A stretch of 64,000 bases of DNA from Methylomonas rhizoryzae (GTDB lineage: Bacteria > Pseudomonadota > Gammaproteobacteria > Methylococcales > Methylomonadaceae), in assembly GCF_008632455.1 (NCBI RefSeq), contig NZ_CP043929.1:248001-312000 (forward strand). Reading direction: 5' to 3'. This document shows positions 45,253 through 55,220 of the stretch, one piece after another (position 1 is the first letter of the stretch; each line of letters opens with the position of its first letter). The position numbers and the translations under genes are program-made. A model generated the notes under the pieces. It saw only the letters and a program-made list of their open reading frames with translations. It did not search any database and was not told the DNA's origin.

Positions 45253-46064
45253 CCACGTTAACCTTCACTCTGATCGAAACGCCGCCGGCTCAACGAGTCG
45301 ATATGTCGCCGCTGGTTTGTCAAAAATTAGCCGGGTTGAGCCTGGATCAAATTGCGGCGATTGAGCTTCAATGCGGTAATCGTACATTGCGGGTCGAGCA
45401 ATTGTTTTACATCACCGGCAGCAATACCCAGGAGTTAGCGTTCGCCGGCAGTACCGATAAATTGGATTTCATCGGTAAAGAACTGCAGGGCGGCAGCATT
45501 TGCGTACAAGGCAATGCCGGTGCTTACTTGGGTATGCAGATGAAGTCCGGGACGATTAACGTCAGCGGCGACGTCGGGTTATATGCGGGCTGCGAAATGA
45601 AAAACGGTTTGATCCAAATCGAGGGCGACGCCGGCGATTTTTTAGGAGGAGCTTTGCCCGGCAACAAACAAGGCATGAAAGGCGGAACTCTCTTGGTTAA
45701 GGGTAATGTCGGCCAGCGTTGCGGTGATCATATGCGTCGCGGACAGATATTGATTGAGGGAAATGCCGGCGATTATTGCGGTTCGCGAATGGTGGCAGGC
45801 ACGATAGCGGTCATGGGCAGCGTCGGCCGGTATGCCGGGTATGCGATGCGCCGCGGTACCTTGCTGTTATGGAACCGGCCGGCTTTGCAGGCGACCTTCA
45901 ATGATTGCGGATCGCATACCTTGGCATTTCTGCCCATGCTGTTCGCTTCATTCAAGCATTTGAATTCGCGTTTTGCGGAGAGTGGCGCAGCCTTCAATCG
46001 GGTGCAGCGCTTTGGCGGCGATATGGCGGAAACAGGGCGCGGGGAAATACTGATCAAGCTATAA
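45249..46064 (+). CDS. fhcC: Formyltransferase/hydrolase complex subunit FhcC
   Basis: A 271-residue beta-helix subunit homologous to the C subunit of formylmethanofuran dehydrogenase and to the C-terminal domain of glutamate synthase. Repeats of the type 'GDVGLYAGCEMKNGLIQIEG' and 'GNVGQRCGDHMRRGQILIEG' run from about residue 80 to 205. The ATG at 45249 overlaps the fhcD stop. Last gene of the operon. Confidence 0.94.
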   Translation: MTTLTFTLIETPPAQRVDMSPLVCQKLAGLSLDQIAAIELQCGNRTLRVEQLFYITGSNTQELAFAGSTDKLDFIGKELQGGSICVQGNAGAYLGMQMKSGTINVSGDVGLYAGCEMKNGLIQIEGDAGDFLGGALPGNKQGMKGGTLLVKGNVGQRCGDHMRRGQILIEGNAGDYCGSRMVAGTIAVMGSVGRYAGYAMRRGTLLLWNRPALQATFNDCGSHTLAFLPMLFASFKHLNSRFAESGAAFNRVQRFGGDMAETGRGEILIKL

Positions 46065-46142
46065 AATGCCTAACGGTCGCTCGATCAAGCGACCGTTCCA
46101 TCCCTTCGTTAAGCGTGGGGGGTAAAAGGTACGGGCTGATTG

Positions 46143-46532
46143 TTATGGGTTGGGATCTACGAATGCCGGTCCGTAGGTGGTTTCCTTGTAAAAATCATCC
46201 CAAACATAGATAGGGTCTACGATCGGTTCGCTCGGAATGGGCGCGGTGAATAAATCCAACATACCCACGCCCATGCGTCCGCCCATGTGCAACATGCCTT
46301 TAAGCGTGCCGCCGACGAAGCCGTAGGCGAAATTGCTTTGGTTGTTGATGATAATAATATTCTTGGGAATTTCCGCCATGCCCGTTGTCATGTTGGCCAG
46401 GCCGCTCAGAATTTTGTGGCCGAAAATTTCGCCATAGCTTACTGTAGAGTCTTCCTCCGCCCAAGCGGTATTGGTCGCTAATAAATTTAGGGTTACCGCC
46501 AAGACTGCCAGAATCTGTTGCTTTCGTTTCAT
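46143..46532 (-). CDS. Exosortase system-associated protein (TIGR04073-like)
   Basis: A 129-residue exported protein with a signal peptide (about 1-25). The core 'KILSGLANMTTGMAEIPKNI' followed by a Gly-rich hydrophobic segment ('GFVGGTLKGMLHMGGRMGVG') fits the TIGR04073 family, found in genomes with exosortase/PEP-CTERM sorting. Function unknown. The ATG at 46532 has ACAGGA upstream; a longer start exists. It is convergent with fhcC. Confidence 0.65.
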   Translation of the reverse strand: MKRKQQILAVLAVTLNLLATNTAWAEEDSTVSYGEIFGHKILSGLANMTTGMAEIPKNIIIINNQSNFAYGFVGGTLKGMLHMGGRMGVGMLDLFTAPIPSEPIVDPIYVWDDFYKETTYGPAFVDPNP

Positions 46533-46646
46533 AAATTTTCCTGTCAACGGGTGCGGGTTGAGATGGTTGCGCCGCGCATGCTCTGCTGTTGCAGCCCGAA
46601 TTTTTACCGGGCTGCGAGCAAGGCAAGTATAGCAGAGCCGTAGTTG

Positions 46647-48923
46647 TTACTTTTTCAGGGCGCGGGCGAACGCGTTACTCATGCTGTTTTGTAACGCGGG
46701 TTGCGGCTTGGCCTTTTGCGCGGATTTCGCCGGCTTGTCTTTTCTAACCGGATCGGCTTCCTCTATGCCGCTTTTCATACTCAACGAAATGCGTTGCCGT
46801 GCTACGTCGATTTCCAGCACGCGGACTTTGACGACGTCGCCGGTTTTGACTACGCTGCGGGGGTCCTTGACGAAGGTGTCCGCCAAATGGGAAATATGCA
46901 CCAGGCCGTCCTGGTGTACGCCGATGTCGACGAAAGCGCCGAAATTCGCGACGTTGGTGACTACGCCTTCCAAGCGCATGCCGGGTTGCAGGTCGGAAAT
47001 TTTCTCTACGCCTTCCTTGAAGGTTGCGCTTTTGAACTCGGGACGCGGATCGCGGCCGGGTTTTTCCAATTCCTGCAAGATATCGGTGACCGTCGGCAGG
47101 CCGAATTCGATACTGGTGTAATTGGCGGGATTCAATTTTCGCAAAAACGGCGCTTGCCCTATCAGTTCGTTAATCGATTTGCCGGTGTCGTCCAGGATGG
47201 CATTGACGACCGGATAGGCTTCCGGGTGAACTGCCGAGGCGTCCAGGGGATTATCGCCATTGACGATGCGCAGGAAGCCGGCGGCTTGTTCGAAAGCCTT
47301 TTCCCCCAGGCGTGGCACTTTCTTCAGTTGTTCGCGGTTGGCGAACGGTCCGTTCTGGTTGCGAAAGTTGACGATGTTTTCGCTAATGCCGGCACTCAGG
47401 CCGGATACTTGTTTCAATAGTGCAGCCGATGCGGTATTGACGTCTACCCCGACTGCATTCACGCAATCCTCGACTACGGCGTCTAGCGTGCGGGCCAGCT
47501 GGGTTTGGTTGACGTCGTGCTGGTATTGGCCGACGCCGATGGATTTAGGCTCGATCTTGACCAGTTCGGCCAGGGGATCCTGCAAGCGGCGGGCAATAGA
47601 GACGGCACCGCGTAGCGATACGTCCAGTTCCGGAAACTCTTTGGCGGCCAGTTCGGAAGCCGAATACACCGAAGCGCCGGCCTCGGAAACCACGATTTTT
47701 TGTATCGGCAAGTCCTGGTGGCGCTTCATCAAATCCGCTACTAATTGATCGGTTTCCCGGGACGCGGTGCCGTTGCCTATGCTTACCAAGCGGACGTTGT
47801 GTTGGCCGATCAAGCGCGCAAGCGTGGCGATGGATTGATCCCACTGGTTTTTAGGCGGGTGCGGATATATGGTTTCGGTTGCGAGTAATTTACCGGTAGC
47901 ATCCACGATAGCTACTTTAACGCCGGTGCGGATGCCGGGGTCTAAACCCATAGTGGTTTTATGGCCCGCAGGTGCGGCAAGCAGCAAGTCGCGCAAATTA
48001 CCGGCAAAGACCCGGATCGCTTCTTGTTCCGCGGCTTCCCGCAAGCGCAGTTTTAAGTCCATGTCGATGCGGGTGAATAACTTGATCTTCCATGCAAAAC
48101 GGGCCGTTTCCGCCAGCCAGGCATCGGCGGGTCGGCGGGTGTCGCTGATCTCGAGGCGACGGCAGACGAATTGCACGCATAATTGATGTTCTTCTTGGTC
48201 GTGCTCTGCAGGCTTCAACGATAATGTCAACAGGTCTTCGTTGCGGCCGCGGAACAAGGCTAGGGCCCGGTGCGACGGAATTTTATTGATAGCTTCGCGG
48301 TAGTCGAAATAATCTTTAAATTTAGCGGCTTCGGTTTCTTTGCCGCTGGTCAGCGTCGATTCCAGAATGCCGTTGTTCCAAATCCGTTCCCGCAGTTCGG
48401 TTATTAGTTCGGCGTCTTCGGAAATGCGCTCCATGATGATTTGCCGGGCTCCGTCCAATGCGGCGGCTATGTCCGGCACGCCTTTGCCCGCGTCTATATA
48501 ACTTTGTGCGACTTGTTCCGGAATCAGATTGCGATCGAGCAGCAAGGCGTCGGCCAAGGGTTCCAAGCCGGCTTCGCGGGCGATTTGCGCCTTGGTGCGC
48601 CGTTTCGGTTTGTAAGGAAGGTAAAGGTCTTCTAATAAGGTTTTGGTTTCGGCCGCTAAAATAGCTTGTTCGAGTTCCTGGGTCAGTTTGCCTTGAGATC
48701 GAATGCTATCGAGTATGCTGTCGCGTCTGGCGTTGAGTTCGCGTAAATACAATAGGCGTTCTTCCAGATTGCGCAATTGCGTGTCGTCCAAGCCGCCGGT
48801 TGCTTCTTTCCGGTAACGAGCGATAAACGGGACCGTGGCGCCGGCATCTAATAATTCGACCGCAGCGGCGACTTGATTGGGATGGGCGGATAATTCTTGG
48901 GCTATGCGTTGGATGACGTCCAT
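46647..48923 (-). CDS. tex: Transcription accessory protein Tex
   Basis: A 758-residue RNA-binding protein of the Tex/Spt6-like family, affecting transcription and stress survival. Domain order: N-terminal helical region, YqgF/RuvC-like domain ('[20 protein letters not shown]' near 325), helix-hairpin-helix region ('[16 protein letters not shown]', '[17 protein letters not shown]'), and a C-terminal S1 domain ('[20 protein letters not shown]' near 650). Length is normal; a Lys-rich tail follows. Probably a single-gene transcript. Confidence 0.95.
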   Translation of the reverse strand: MDVIQRIAQELSAHPNQVAAAVELLDAGATVPFIARYRKEATGGLDDTQLRNLEERLLYLRELNARRDSILDSIRSQGKLTQELEQAILAAETKTLLEDLYLPYKPKRRTKAQIAREAGLEPLADALLLDRNLIPEQVAQSYIDAGKGVPDIAAALDGARQIIMERISEDAELITELRERIWNNGILESTLTSGKETEAAKFKDYFDYREAINKIPSHRALALFRGRNEDLLTLSLKPAEHDQEEHQLCVQFVCRRLEISDTRRPADAWLAETARFAWKIKLFTRIDMDLKLRLREAAEQEAIRVFAGNLRDLLLAAPAGHKTTMGLDPGIRTGVKVAIVDATGKLLATETIYPHPPKNQWDQSIATLARLIGQHNVRLVSIGNGTASRETDQLVADLMKRHQDLPIQKIVVSEAGASVYSASELAAKEFPELDVSLRGAVSIARRLQDPLAELVKIEPKSIGVGQYQHDVNQTQLARTLDAVVEDCVNAVGVDVNTASAALLKQVSGLSAGISENIVNFRNQNGPFANREQLKKVPRLGEKAFEQAAGFLRIVNGDNPLDASAVHPEAYPVVNAILDDTGKSINELIGQAPFLRKLNPANYTSIEFGLPTVTDILQELEKPGRDPRPEFKSATFKEGVEKISDLQPGMRLEGVVTNVANFGAFVDIGVHQDGLVHISHLADTFVKDPRSVVKTGDVVKVRVLEIDVARQRISLSMKSGIEEADPVRKDKPAKSAQKAKPQPALQNSMSNAFARALKK

Positions 48924-49012
48924 ATTAAAAACTTAATCGGCTATGAAGCCGGTCATTTTACCAAGCGCCGGGATGTTTGCGGAAAACGGACTGGAGGACG
49001 AATATAGCGGAA

Positions 49013-49048
49013 ACAAAAAAGCCATCTCCCAACGCGTTAGGAGATGGC
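49013..49048 (-). terminator. Rho-independent terminator of the 65-residue protein gene
   Basis: Reading leftward, a nine-pair stem (GCCATCTCC and complement, 49021-49029 with 49040-49048) is followed directly by six T. It sits about 40 bases after the stop of the small membrane protein gene and gives it a defined transcript end. Confidence 0.85.
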
Positions 49049-49089
49049 TAGATCGTTTTAAGAGCTTATTATTGTTGTTGTAAGCTTGC

Positions 49090-49287
49090 TTATTCTGCTT
49101 GGCTCAGTACGTCGTTGTTGTAGTCTTTGTGTCCTTTCAGAACTTGAGCTTCTTGGGTAACGTCAGAAGCGCCGCCGTATTTCAAGTGTTCGGTTTCGCG
49201 GCTTTTCAGCAGGAATACACCAATGATAGCGATCAGAGTAACTGCGATGACGACGGTCATAGTGTTATCTTTTTCTTGTTCAGCCAT
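49090..49287 (-). CDS. Small single-span membrane protein
   Basis: A 65-residue protein with a charged N-terminus ('MAEQEKDNT'), one membrane helix (residues 10-27) and a hydrophilic C-terminal tail. Support for a real gene is good: an AGGA ribosome site at proper distance, a strong terminator after the stop, and a coherent topology. I do not recognise a family. The upstream region holds a 14-base palindrome that may be an operator. Confidence 0.75.
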   Translation of the reverse strand: MAEQEKDNTMTVVIAVTLIAIIGVFLLKSRETEHLKYGGASDVTQEAQVLKGHKDYNNDVLSQAE

Positions 49288-49339
49288 TTTTAAATCCTCA
49301 TTTGATTGTTGTAATAATAAAAGCCCTTTATAAAAAGGA

Positions 49340-49353
49340 GCAACTCGAGTTGC
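49340..49353. promoter_or_regulatory. 14-bp perfect palindrome upstream of small membrane protein
   Basis: GCAACTCGAGTTGC, a perfect palindrome 53 bases upstream of the leftward start and about 140 bases from the rightward phosphotransferase start. It is a candidate regulator-binding site; no known operator is matched. Confidence 0.35.
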
Positions 49354-49492
49354 ATGTCGAAGTTAGTATTATTCTTGGTCGACGGGGCATTTTTTACACG
49401 TAAATTTGTTTTGTGTCAAAACATAATTTTCATTCGTTTGCGTTATCGAACGGCGGGCTGCTGAGACGGCAGAAAAATTGAGGGGGTGTAAG

Positions 49493-50989
49493 GTGTTTGA
49501 GGTAGCTGAACTTGGGCATCGCATCGAAAAATCGGTGTACAAACAGCGGTCGGCAGAGCTGCGGAGCCGCTTGCTAACCATTCAAGATAAGTTGAAGGCT
49601 TATCCCTTTCCGGTGATCATAATCATCTCCGGGGTGGACGGCGGCGGTAAGGGCGAGGTCATCCATACCTTGAACGAGTGGCTGGATCCGCGCTATTTGC
49701 GTACTATCGCGTTGGCCGAGCCGTCCGACGAAGAACGGGAAAGGCCTAAATATTGGCGTTATTGGCGAACCTTGCCGGCCAAAGGCGGCATAGGTATCTA
49801 TGTGGGGTCTTGGTATAGCGAGCCGATAGCGCAACGGGTTTATCGTAAAATCGACGACAATGCCTTACAGGCCGAGTTGGCTCGCATAAACCAACTGGAA
49901 CAGCTATTGGCCGACGATAATGCCCTGATCATCAAGTGTTGGTTGCACTTGAAAAAAGAAGCGCAAGTGAAAAGGCTGAAAGATTTGGCGAAAAATCCGG
50001 CTACCAAATGGCGGGTAACGGATAAGGATCGTCAGCATCTGGGGCTGTACGACGAATTCATACAGGTCGCGGAAAAAGTGCTCAGCGAAACCGGTAACGT
50101 ATACGCTCCATGGTTGATCGTCGAAGGTTCCGACAGGCGTTATAGCAGCGTGACGGTCGGACAATACGTGCTGGAACGCATAGAGCGGCATATCGGAGCA
50201 TTCGACCGTGCGAGGAAAGAACGCCAGACGAGCCAGCCTGCGAATGATACTTTGGTGCAGCAAAATAATCTGCTGGATGTTTTGGATCTAAAGCTCAAGC
50301 TGCCCAAGTCGGAATACAAGAAGCAATTGGAAAAATATCAGGGAAAATTGAACGAATTGAGTCGTTTCGCGTTGGCGGCCAAACGTTCCAGCATTTTGGT
50401 GTTCGAGGGCTGGGATGCCGCAGGCAAAGGCGGGGCAATCCGGCGATTGACCGAGGCGATGGACGCCAGGCATTATCAAGTGATCCCCATCGCGGCGCCC
50501 AGTGACGAAGAAAGAGCCCATCATTATCTGTGGCGTTTTTGGCGACATATTCCTAGAGCCGGACAGGTGACCATTTACGACCGCAGCTGGTACGGCCGGG
50601 TGCTGGTAGAGCGGGTAGAAGCTTTGGCAAGCGAGGCCGAATGGCGGCGGGCTTATTCGGAAATCGTCAATTTCGAAGAGGCGTTGGTAGGCCACGGCAT
50701 AGGGCTTGTCAAGTTCTGGCTGCACATCGATAAAGACGAGCAGTTGGCTCGCTTCAAACGCCGGGAAAAAACCGGTTATAAGCAATTCAAAATTACCGAT
50801 GAGGATTATCGTAACCGGGAAAAGTGGGACGAATACCAAAAAGCGGTCAACGAAATGATAGCTCGCACCAGTACCGGCCGCTCGCCTTGGTTGCTGGTGG
50901 AAGCGAACGATAAATATTTTGCGCGGATAAAAGTGCTTAAAGCGTATTGCGAACGGTTGGAGGAAATGTTGGATGAAATGGGCAAATAA
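49493..50989 (+). CDS. pap: Polyphosphate:AMP phosphotransferase (two-domain PPK2)
   Basis: A 498-residue class II PPK2 enzyme that phosphorylates AMP to ADP using polyphosphate. It has two fused PPK2 domains, each with a P-loop: 'SGVDGGGKGE' (46-55) and 'EGWDAAGKGG' (305-314). The lid-region 'YDRSWYGRVLVERVE' is intact in the second, while the first has the degenerate 'VGSWYSEPIAQRVY', so the C-terminal domain is probably the active one. I chose the GTG at 49493 with AGGGGG six bases upstream; a TTG lies 15 bases earlier. The next gene overlaps its end by 17 bases. Confidence 0.9.
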   Translation: MFEVAELGHRIEKSVYKQRSAELRSRLLTIQDKLKAYPFPVIIIISGVDGGGKGEVIHTLNEWLDPRYLRTIALAEPSDEERERPKYWRYWRTLPAKGGIGIYVGSWYSEPIAQRVYRKIDDNALQAELARINQLEQLLADDNALIIKCWLHLKKEAQVKRLKDLAKNPATKWRVTDKDRQHLGLYDEFIQVAEKVLSETGNVYAPWLIVEGSDRRYSSVTVGQYVLERIERHIGAFDRARKERQTSQPANDTLVQQNNLLDVLDLKLKLPKSEYKKQLEKYQGKLNELSRFALAAKRSSILVFEGWDAAGKGGAIRRLTEAMDARHYQVIPIAAPSDEERAHHYLWRFWRHIPRAGQVTIYDRSWYGRVLVERVEALASEAEWRRAYSEIVNFEEALVGHGIGLVKFWLHIDKDEQLARFKRREKTGYKQFKITDEDYRNREKWDEYQKAVNEMIARTSTGRSPWLLVEANDKYFARIKVLKAYCERLEEMLDEMGK

Positions 50990-51836
50990 TGCCGTTAAGC
51001 CGCTGTTATGGCTGGTTATGGCGGCGGCAACCAACGGCTGTGGCTGGTTGCTCGATTCCGCCACCGAGCGATTTGCTTCCGGTTTGCAGCAAGCCGTGAT
51101 GGCGCATAGCGACCCGCAAACGGTCGTGCAAGCATTACCGGCGTATTTGTTGGCCTTGGAAGCGGCTTTGGCGAAAGATGCGGACAATCCGGACCTGCTG
51201 CTGACCACGGCGGACTTGTACAACGCTTATGTCGGCCTAATACCCGACGACCCGGCGAGAAAGCGCCGCCTGACGCAAAAAACCTTCACTTTGCTGCAGC
51301 AAGGCCTTTGCCGGCAAGGCTCTGCATGGTGCGATTTTCCCAAGCACTCTGCCGAACGCTTGCAAGCCCGGGTGGCCGAAGCCGAAGTCGCCGAGTTGGA
51401 AAATCTTTACCGGATAGGCACTATCTGGGCGGCGTGGATACAGGCTAGGAGTGACGACTGGAACGCCGTGGCAGGACTCGCGGCGGTTAAAGCCGTCATG
51501 CTGCGGGTGGTCGAGTTACAAGACGATTACCAACAAGGCAAAGCGCATGCGTACTTGGCCGTGATGGAAAGTTTGCTTCCCGAGGCTTTGGGCGGGCATC
51601 CGGAGCTGGCTAAGCAACACTTTGTTCGGGCTTTACAGCTGGCGCCGGATAATCAAATGTTCGCGGTCTTGTATGCCAAGCATTACGCTAGAATGGCGTT
51701 CGATCGCGATTTACACGACAATCTGTTAAAAAAGGTGTTAAGTACGCAAATCGATAAACCTGACTTGAATCTGGTCAACGCCTTAGCGCAACAGCAAGCG
51801 CAACAGTTGCTGGACAGCGCGGACGACTATTTCTGA
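50973..51836 (+). CDS. TRAP transporter TPR component (TatT family)
   Basis: A 287-residue helical-repeat protein of the TatT family, which partners with TRAP solute receptors in TPR-associated TRAP (TPAT) systems. It has an N-terminal hydrophobic segment with Cys23 ('ATNGC'), a poor lipobox, so lipid anchoring is uncertain. TPR-like helices run through the mature part ('AKQHFVRALQLAPDNQMFAV' near 215-235). It begins inside the phosphotransferase gene and precedes dctP by 23 bases. Confidence 0.8.
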   Translation: MKWANNAVKPLLWLVMAAATNGCGWLLDSATERFASGLQQAVMAHSDPQTVVQALPAYLLALEAALAKDADNPDLLLTTADLYNAYVGLIPDDPARKRRLTQKTFTLLQQGLCRQGSAWCDFPKHSAERLQARVAEAEVAELENLYRIGTIWAAWIQARSDDWNAVAGLAAVKAVMLRVVELQDDYQQGKAHAYLAVMESLLPEALGGHPELAKQHFVRALQLAPDNQMFAVLYAKHYARMAFDRDLHDNLLKKVLSTQIDKPDLNLVNALAQQQAQQLLDSADDYF

Positions 51837-51859
51837 ATAACAATAACTACAACCTTCCT

Positions 51860-52870
51860 ATGTTTTGCAAATTCATCAATGCCTTAGCTTTAGGTCTGCT
51901 ATTGCTTCAGGCGCAATCGGCCGCAGCGGCCGTCACCTTGAAAATCGCCACCCTATCGCCGGACGGTTCTTTTTGGATGCAGAAAATGCATGCCGGTGCG
52001 CAAGCGGTAGAGAAACTAACCGACGGCAGAGTGGTGTTTAAGTTCTATCCCGGTGGGGCGATGGGGGATGATGCGACGGTGCTTAGGAAAATTCGCTTGC
52101 ACCAATTACAAGGCGCAGCCGTTACCAGCAGCGCTTTGCGCACCGTCTATCCGGATATTCAGCTGTATAACCAAGTGTTGCTGTTTCAAAACGACAAAGA
52201 AGTCGATTACGTCAGACAGAAAATGGACGGCGAATTGATGCAGGGCTTGGAGCAGCAAGGCTTGGTGGCTTTGGGTTTCGCGGATGTCGGCTTCGCGTAT
52301 TTGATGTCCACCGTGCCGATTACCACCTTGGCGGATATGCACAGCCAAAAAGCCTGGGTGCCCGATGAAAATCCGATAGCGCTGGGAGCCTTCAAAGCGT
52401 TCGATTTATCGCCTATCCCGTTACCTTTGCGCGACGTGTTGATGGGCTTGCAGACCGGCATGATTAACGTGGTGGCCGGTTCTCCGGTCGGGGCGCTGGC
52501 GTTGCAATGGCATAGCAAAGTCAAATATGTCACCGATCTGCCCATGTTGTATTTATTCGGCGCTCTTGTCGTCGACAAATCGGCATTCGAACAAATATCA
52601 GGCGAGGATCAAAAAATCGTTAGGGAAACAATGGCGGCGGTGATCAGCGAAATCGATAGGCGCGGGCGCCAGGACAATCAAGATGCCATCCAGGCCTTGC
52701 GCAATCAAGGTATTGAATTTATTAAGCCGGATCCTAATGCGGCGGCCGAGTTTACCCGAAAAATTCTCGATTCTTCCGCCGATTTTGAACGGGAAGCCGG
52801 CTTTAGCAGCGAAAAAGTTGCTCGAATACGCGAATATTTAGGGGCGCTACGTTCACAAACACAGCCGTGA
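51860..52870 (+). CDS. dctP: TRAP transporter substrate-binding protein DctP
   Basis: A 336-residue periplasmic receptor with signal peptide (about 1-24). Typical DctP blocks are 'LKIATLSPDGSFWMQKM', 'FKFYPGGAMGDDATVLRKI' and 'LRDVLMGLQTGMINVVAGSP'. It captures an organic acid or, in TPAT systems, possibly a hydrophobic ligand. The identity cannot be told from sequence. The stop overlaps the dctQ start. Confidence 0.88.
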   Translation: MFCKFINALALGLLLLQAQSAAAAVTLKIATLSPDGSFWMQKMHAGAQAVEKLTDGRVVFKFYPGGAMGDDATVLRKIRLHQLQGAAVTSSALRTVYPDIQLYNQVLLFQNDKEVDYVRQKMDGELMQGLEQQGLVALGFADVGFAYLMSTVPITTLADMHSQKAWVPDENPIALGAFKAFDLSPIPLPLRDVLMGLQTGMINVVAGSPVGALALQWHSKVKYVTDLPMLYLFGALVVDKSAFEQISGEDQKIVRETMAAVISEIDRRGRQDNQDAIQALRNQGIEFIKPDPNAAAEFTRKILDSSADFEREAGFSSEKVARIREYLGALRSQTQP

Positions 52871-53361
52871 CCGCGCGCTGGACGGCTAAATTGCGTAGGC
52901 TGTTGTTGGTTGCCGAGGATTTGTTGCTGGCCTTAGCCGCAATGTCGCTAATGCTGGTGGCAGTGGCGCAAATCATTTTGCGCAATGCATTCGGCAGCGG
53001 GTTGTTGTGGGCCGATGCCTATATGCGTATTGCGGTATTGTGGATAGCCATGTTGGGAGCGATGGTCGCCAGCAGGCACACCAATCACATTGCGGTCGAT
53101 TTAGTGAGCGCGCATTTGCCGGATGCCTGGAAGGCGGTATTTCTGAGGTGCCGGCATGCGCTTACCGCCCTGATATGCGTGGCGGTTGCCTGGTTTAGCG
53201 GCGATTTCGTTGTGCAAGAGGCTGGCTATGCCGACATCGCTTTTGCCGGTGTTCCGGTCTGGTGGTGCGAGGCTATTTTGCCGATCGGATTTGCCGTCAT
53301 GGCTTGGAGGTATAGCGCCGCCGCACTGTTCGCAGACACAGACTGTCGGAAAGACCAATGA
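52867..53361 (+). CDS. dctQ: TRAP transporter small permease DctQ
   Basis: A 164-residue small membrane subunit with four predicted helices. The family block 'QIILRNAFGSGLLWADAYMR' is clear. It starts with GTG overlapping the dctP stop and overlaps dctM by four bases, so the three are translationally coupled. Confidence 0.87.
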   Translation: MTARWTAKLRRLLLVAEDLLLALAAMSLMLVAVAQIILRNAFGSGLLWADAYMRIAVLWIAMLGAMVASRHTNHIAVDLVSAHLPDAWKAVFLRCRHALTALICVAVAWFSGDFVVQEAGYADIAFAGVPVWWCEAILPIGFAVMAWRYSAAALFADTDCRKDQ

Positions 53362-54641
53362 GCGCATTGGCCATTCTAGTACCGTTGTTGCTATTGATTT
53401 TGGGTTTACCTCTGTTCGCGGTAATAGCGCTGGCGACCATTTTTGGCTTTTACCACAGCGGGATAGACTTGAGCGTAATTGGCGCCGAGATTTACCGCTT
53501 GAGCAATACGCCGCTACTGGTCGCACTGCCGTTGTTTACCTTGGCGGGCTATTTATTGTCGGAAAGCCGAACCTCGGAGCGGCTGTTACGGTTATCGCGC
53601 GCCTTATTCGGCTGGTTGCCTTTCGGCTTGTCCGCAATCGCGCAGGTGGTTTGTGCCGCATTCACCGCATTTACCGGTGCTTCAGGCGTGACCATTATTG
53701 CGTTGGGCGCATTGTTACTGCCCATTTTGCAACACGAAGGTTATCAACACCGCTTCAGCTTAGGATTGGTGACCACTAGCGGCAGCTTAGGCTTATTGTT
53801 GCCGCCGTCGGTGCCGCTGATTTTGTACGGCGTGGTCGTGCAGCAAATGGATGTTGCGGCGGAAAAGTTTACCCTGCAACAATTGTTTTTGGCCGGGCTG
53901 CTACCCAGTGTATTAATGCTTGCATTGTTGATTGCCTGGACGCCTTGGGCTAACCGCGACATGGCGGTGCAGCGAACGGCTTTCGCCTGGAGCGAGCTTT
54001 GGCAAGCCGGCAAAGCTGCGGCTTGGGAGCTGCCGTTACCGGCGTTTGTATTAATCGGCATTTTCGGCGGTTATTTGGCGTTGTCCGAAGTGGCCGCCGG
54101 TACCGCATTGTACGTGTTGATCGTCGAAATGTGCGTTTACCGGGAGATCGCGCCGTCGGCATTGCCGGCAATTGTCAGTAAAGCCATGCAGATGTTGGGC
54201 GGTATTTTGTTGATTTTGGGCGTGTCTTTGGCTTTTACCAATTACTTGATCGACGCGGAAGTGCCCACGGTATTGTTTGAATGGGTAAAGTCCCATGTGG
54301 ACTCTAAGAACAGCTTTTTACTGTTGCTGAATGTGTTTTTATTGGCGTTGGGTGCGATTTTGGACATTTTTTCCGCATTGGTCATCGTGGTGCCGTTGAT
54401 CGTGCCCATCGCCGTCGGATATGGCGTGCATCCCGTGCATTTGGGGATTATTTTTCTGGCCAACATGCAAATCGGCTATTTGACTCCGCCTGTCGGCATG
54501 AACTTGTTTATCGCCAGCTACCGGTTCGAAAAGCCGATTCCGGAGCTGTACCGTGCTACTTTGCCGTTTATGTTGATTTTGTTGGTCGCGGTGTTGATCG
54601 TTACTTACGTACCGTGGCTAAGTCTCTGGTTTTTACCCTGA
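53358..54641 (+). CDS. dctM: TRAP transporter large permease DctM
   Basis: A 427-residue large permease with about twelve membrane helices and the family signatures 'FTGASGVTIIALGALLLPIL', 'SLGLLLPPSVPLILYG' and 'LANMQIGYLTPPVGMNLFI'. It couples sodium-driven uptake with DctP and DctQ. Last of the four TRAP genes. Confidence 0.92.
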   Translation: MSALAILVPLLLLILGLPLFAVIALATIFGFYHSGIDLSVIGAEIYRLSNTPLLVALPLFTLAGYLLSESRTSERLLRLSRALFGWLPFGLSAIAQVVCAAFTAFTGASGVTIIALGALLLPILQHEGYQHRFSLGLVTTSGSLGLLLPPSVPLILYGVVVQQMDVAAEKFTLQQLFLAGLLPSVLMLALLIAWTPWANRDMAVQRTAFAWSELWQAGKAAAWELPLPAFVLIGIFGGYLALSEVAAGTALYVLIVEMCVYREIAPSALPAIVSKAMQMLGGILLILGVSLAFTNYLIDAEVPTVLFEWVKSHVDSKNSFLLLLNVFLLALGAILDIFSALVIVVPLIVPIAVGYGVHPVHLGIIFLANMQIGYLTPPVGMNLFIASYRFEKPIPELYRATLPFMLILLVAVLIVTYVPWLSLWFLP

Positions 54642-54663
54642 TCCATATACCCTAGGACGTTTT

Positions 54664-55026
54664 ATGCTTAAACATTTACATTTGTTGTTTGTGGCCATCG
54701 TGATCGTTAGTTTCGTTGTGCGCTTGGCCGCCGCCGAATGGAAACCGGAGCTCAATCAGCAAAAGTGGTTGAAAATCGCACCCCACGTATTAGCTACGCT
54801 ATTGCTGCTGAGCGGAATCGGCTTGGTGTTTCAAGGCAGTTGGTTGAGCGCTAACTTCGGTTGGATAGTCGCTAAAATCGTGGTGATGTGCGTTTTCATC
54901 GGCTTGGGCATATTGGCGATGCGCTCGCAAGGTCAGCAGCGTTGGCTGGCGGCGGCGGGGGCCTTCGTGAGTTTTTTTTATATCGTTAAAGTGGCTTTTA
55001 GCAAAGCAATTTTTCCGTTTTTTTAA
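54664..55026 (+). CDS. SirB2 family membrane protein
   Basis: A 120-residue protein with four membrane helices. It starts 'MLKHLHLLFVAIVIVSFVVR' and has a central 'KIAPHVLATLLLLSGIGL', matching the SirB2 family (named in Salmonella for effects on invasion genes; biochemical role unknown). It is 22 bases after dctM and might be co-transcribed. Confidence 0.82.
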   Translation: MLKHLHLLFVAIVIVSFVVRLAAAEWKPELNQQKWLKIAPHVLATLLLLSGIGLVFQGSWLSANFGWIVAKIVVMCVFIGLGILAMRSQGQQRWLAAAGAFVSFFYIVKVAFSKAIFPFF

Positions 55027-55220
55027 AATTGCATAGCCACAAGTAAAAACATCGGCCAGCCCCTAATCGCGCTAGGCTAGCGATATGTGATATGGGCCAC
55101 TTTTTGTAGCCAAAGTGCAACATTGGATGCTGTTCGGCCACGAAAAGGGTTGTCAAAGATTAGATGCTGGGTTACCCTGAACCGCCTTTTATCAATTTAC
55201 TCGATGTAAGGAGGTGAAGG

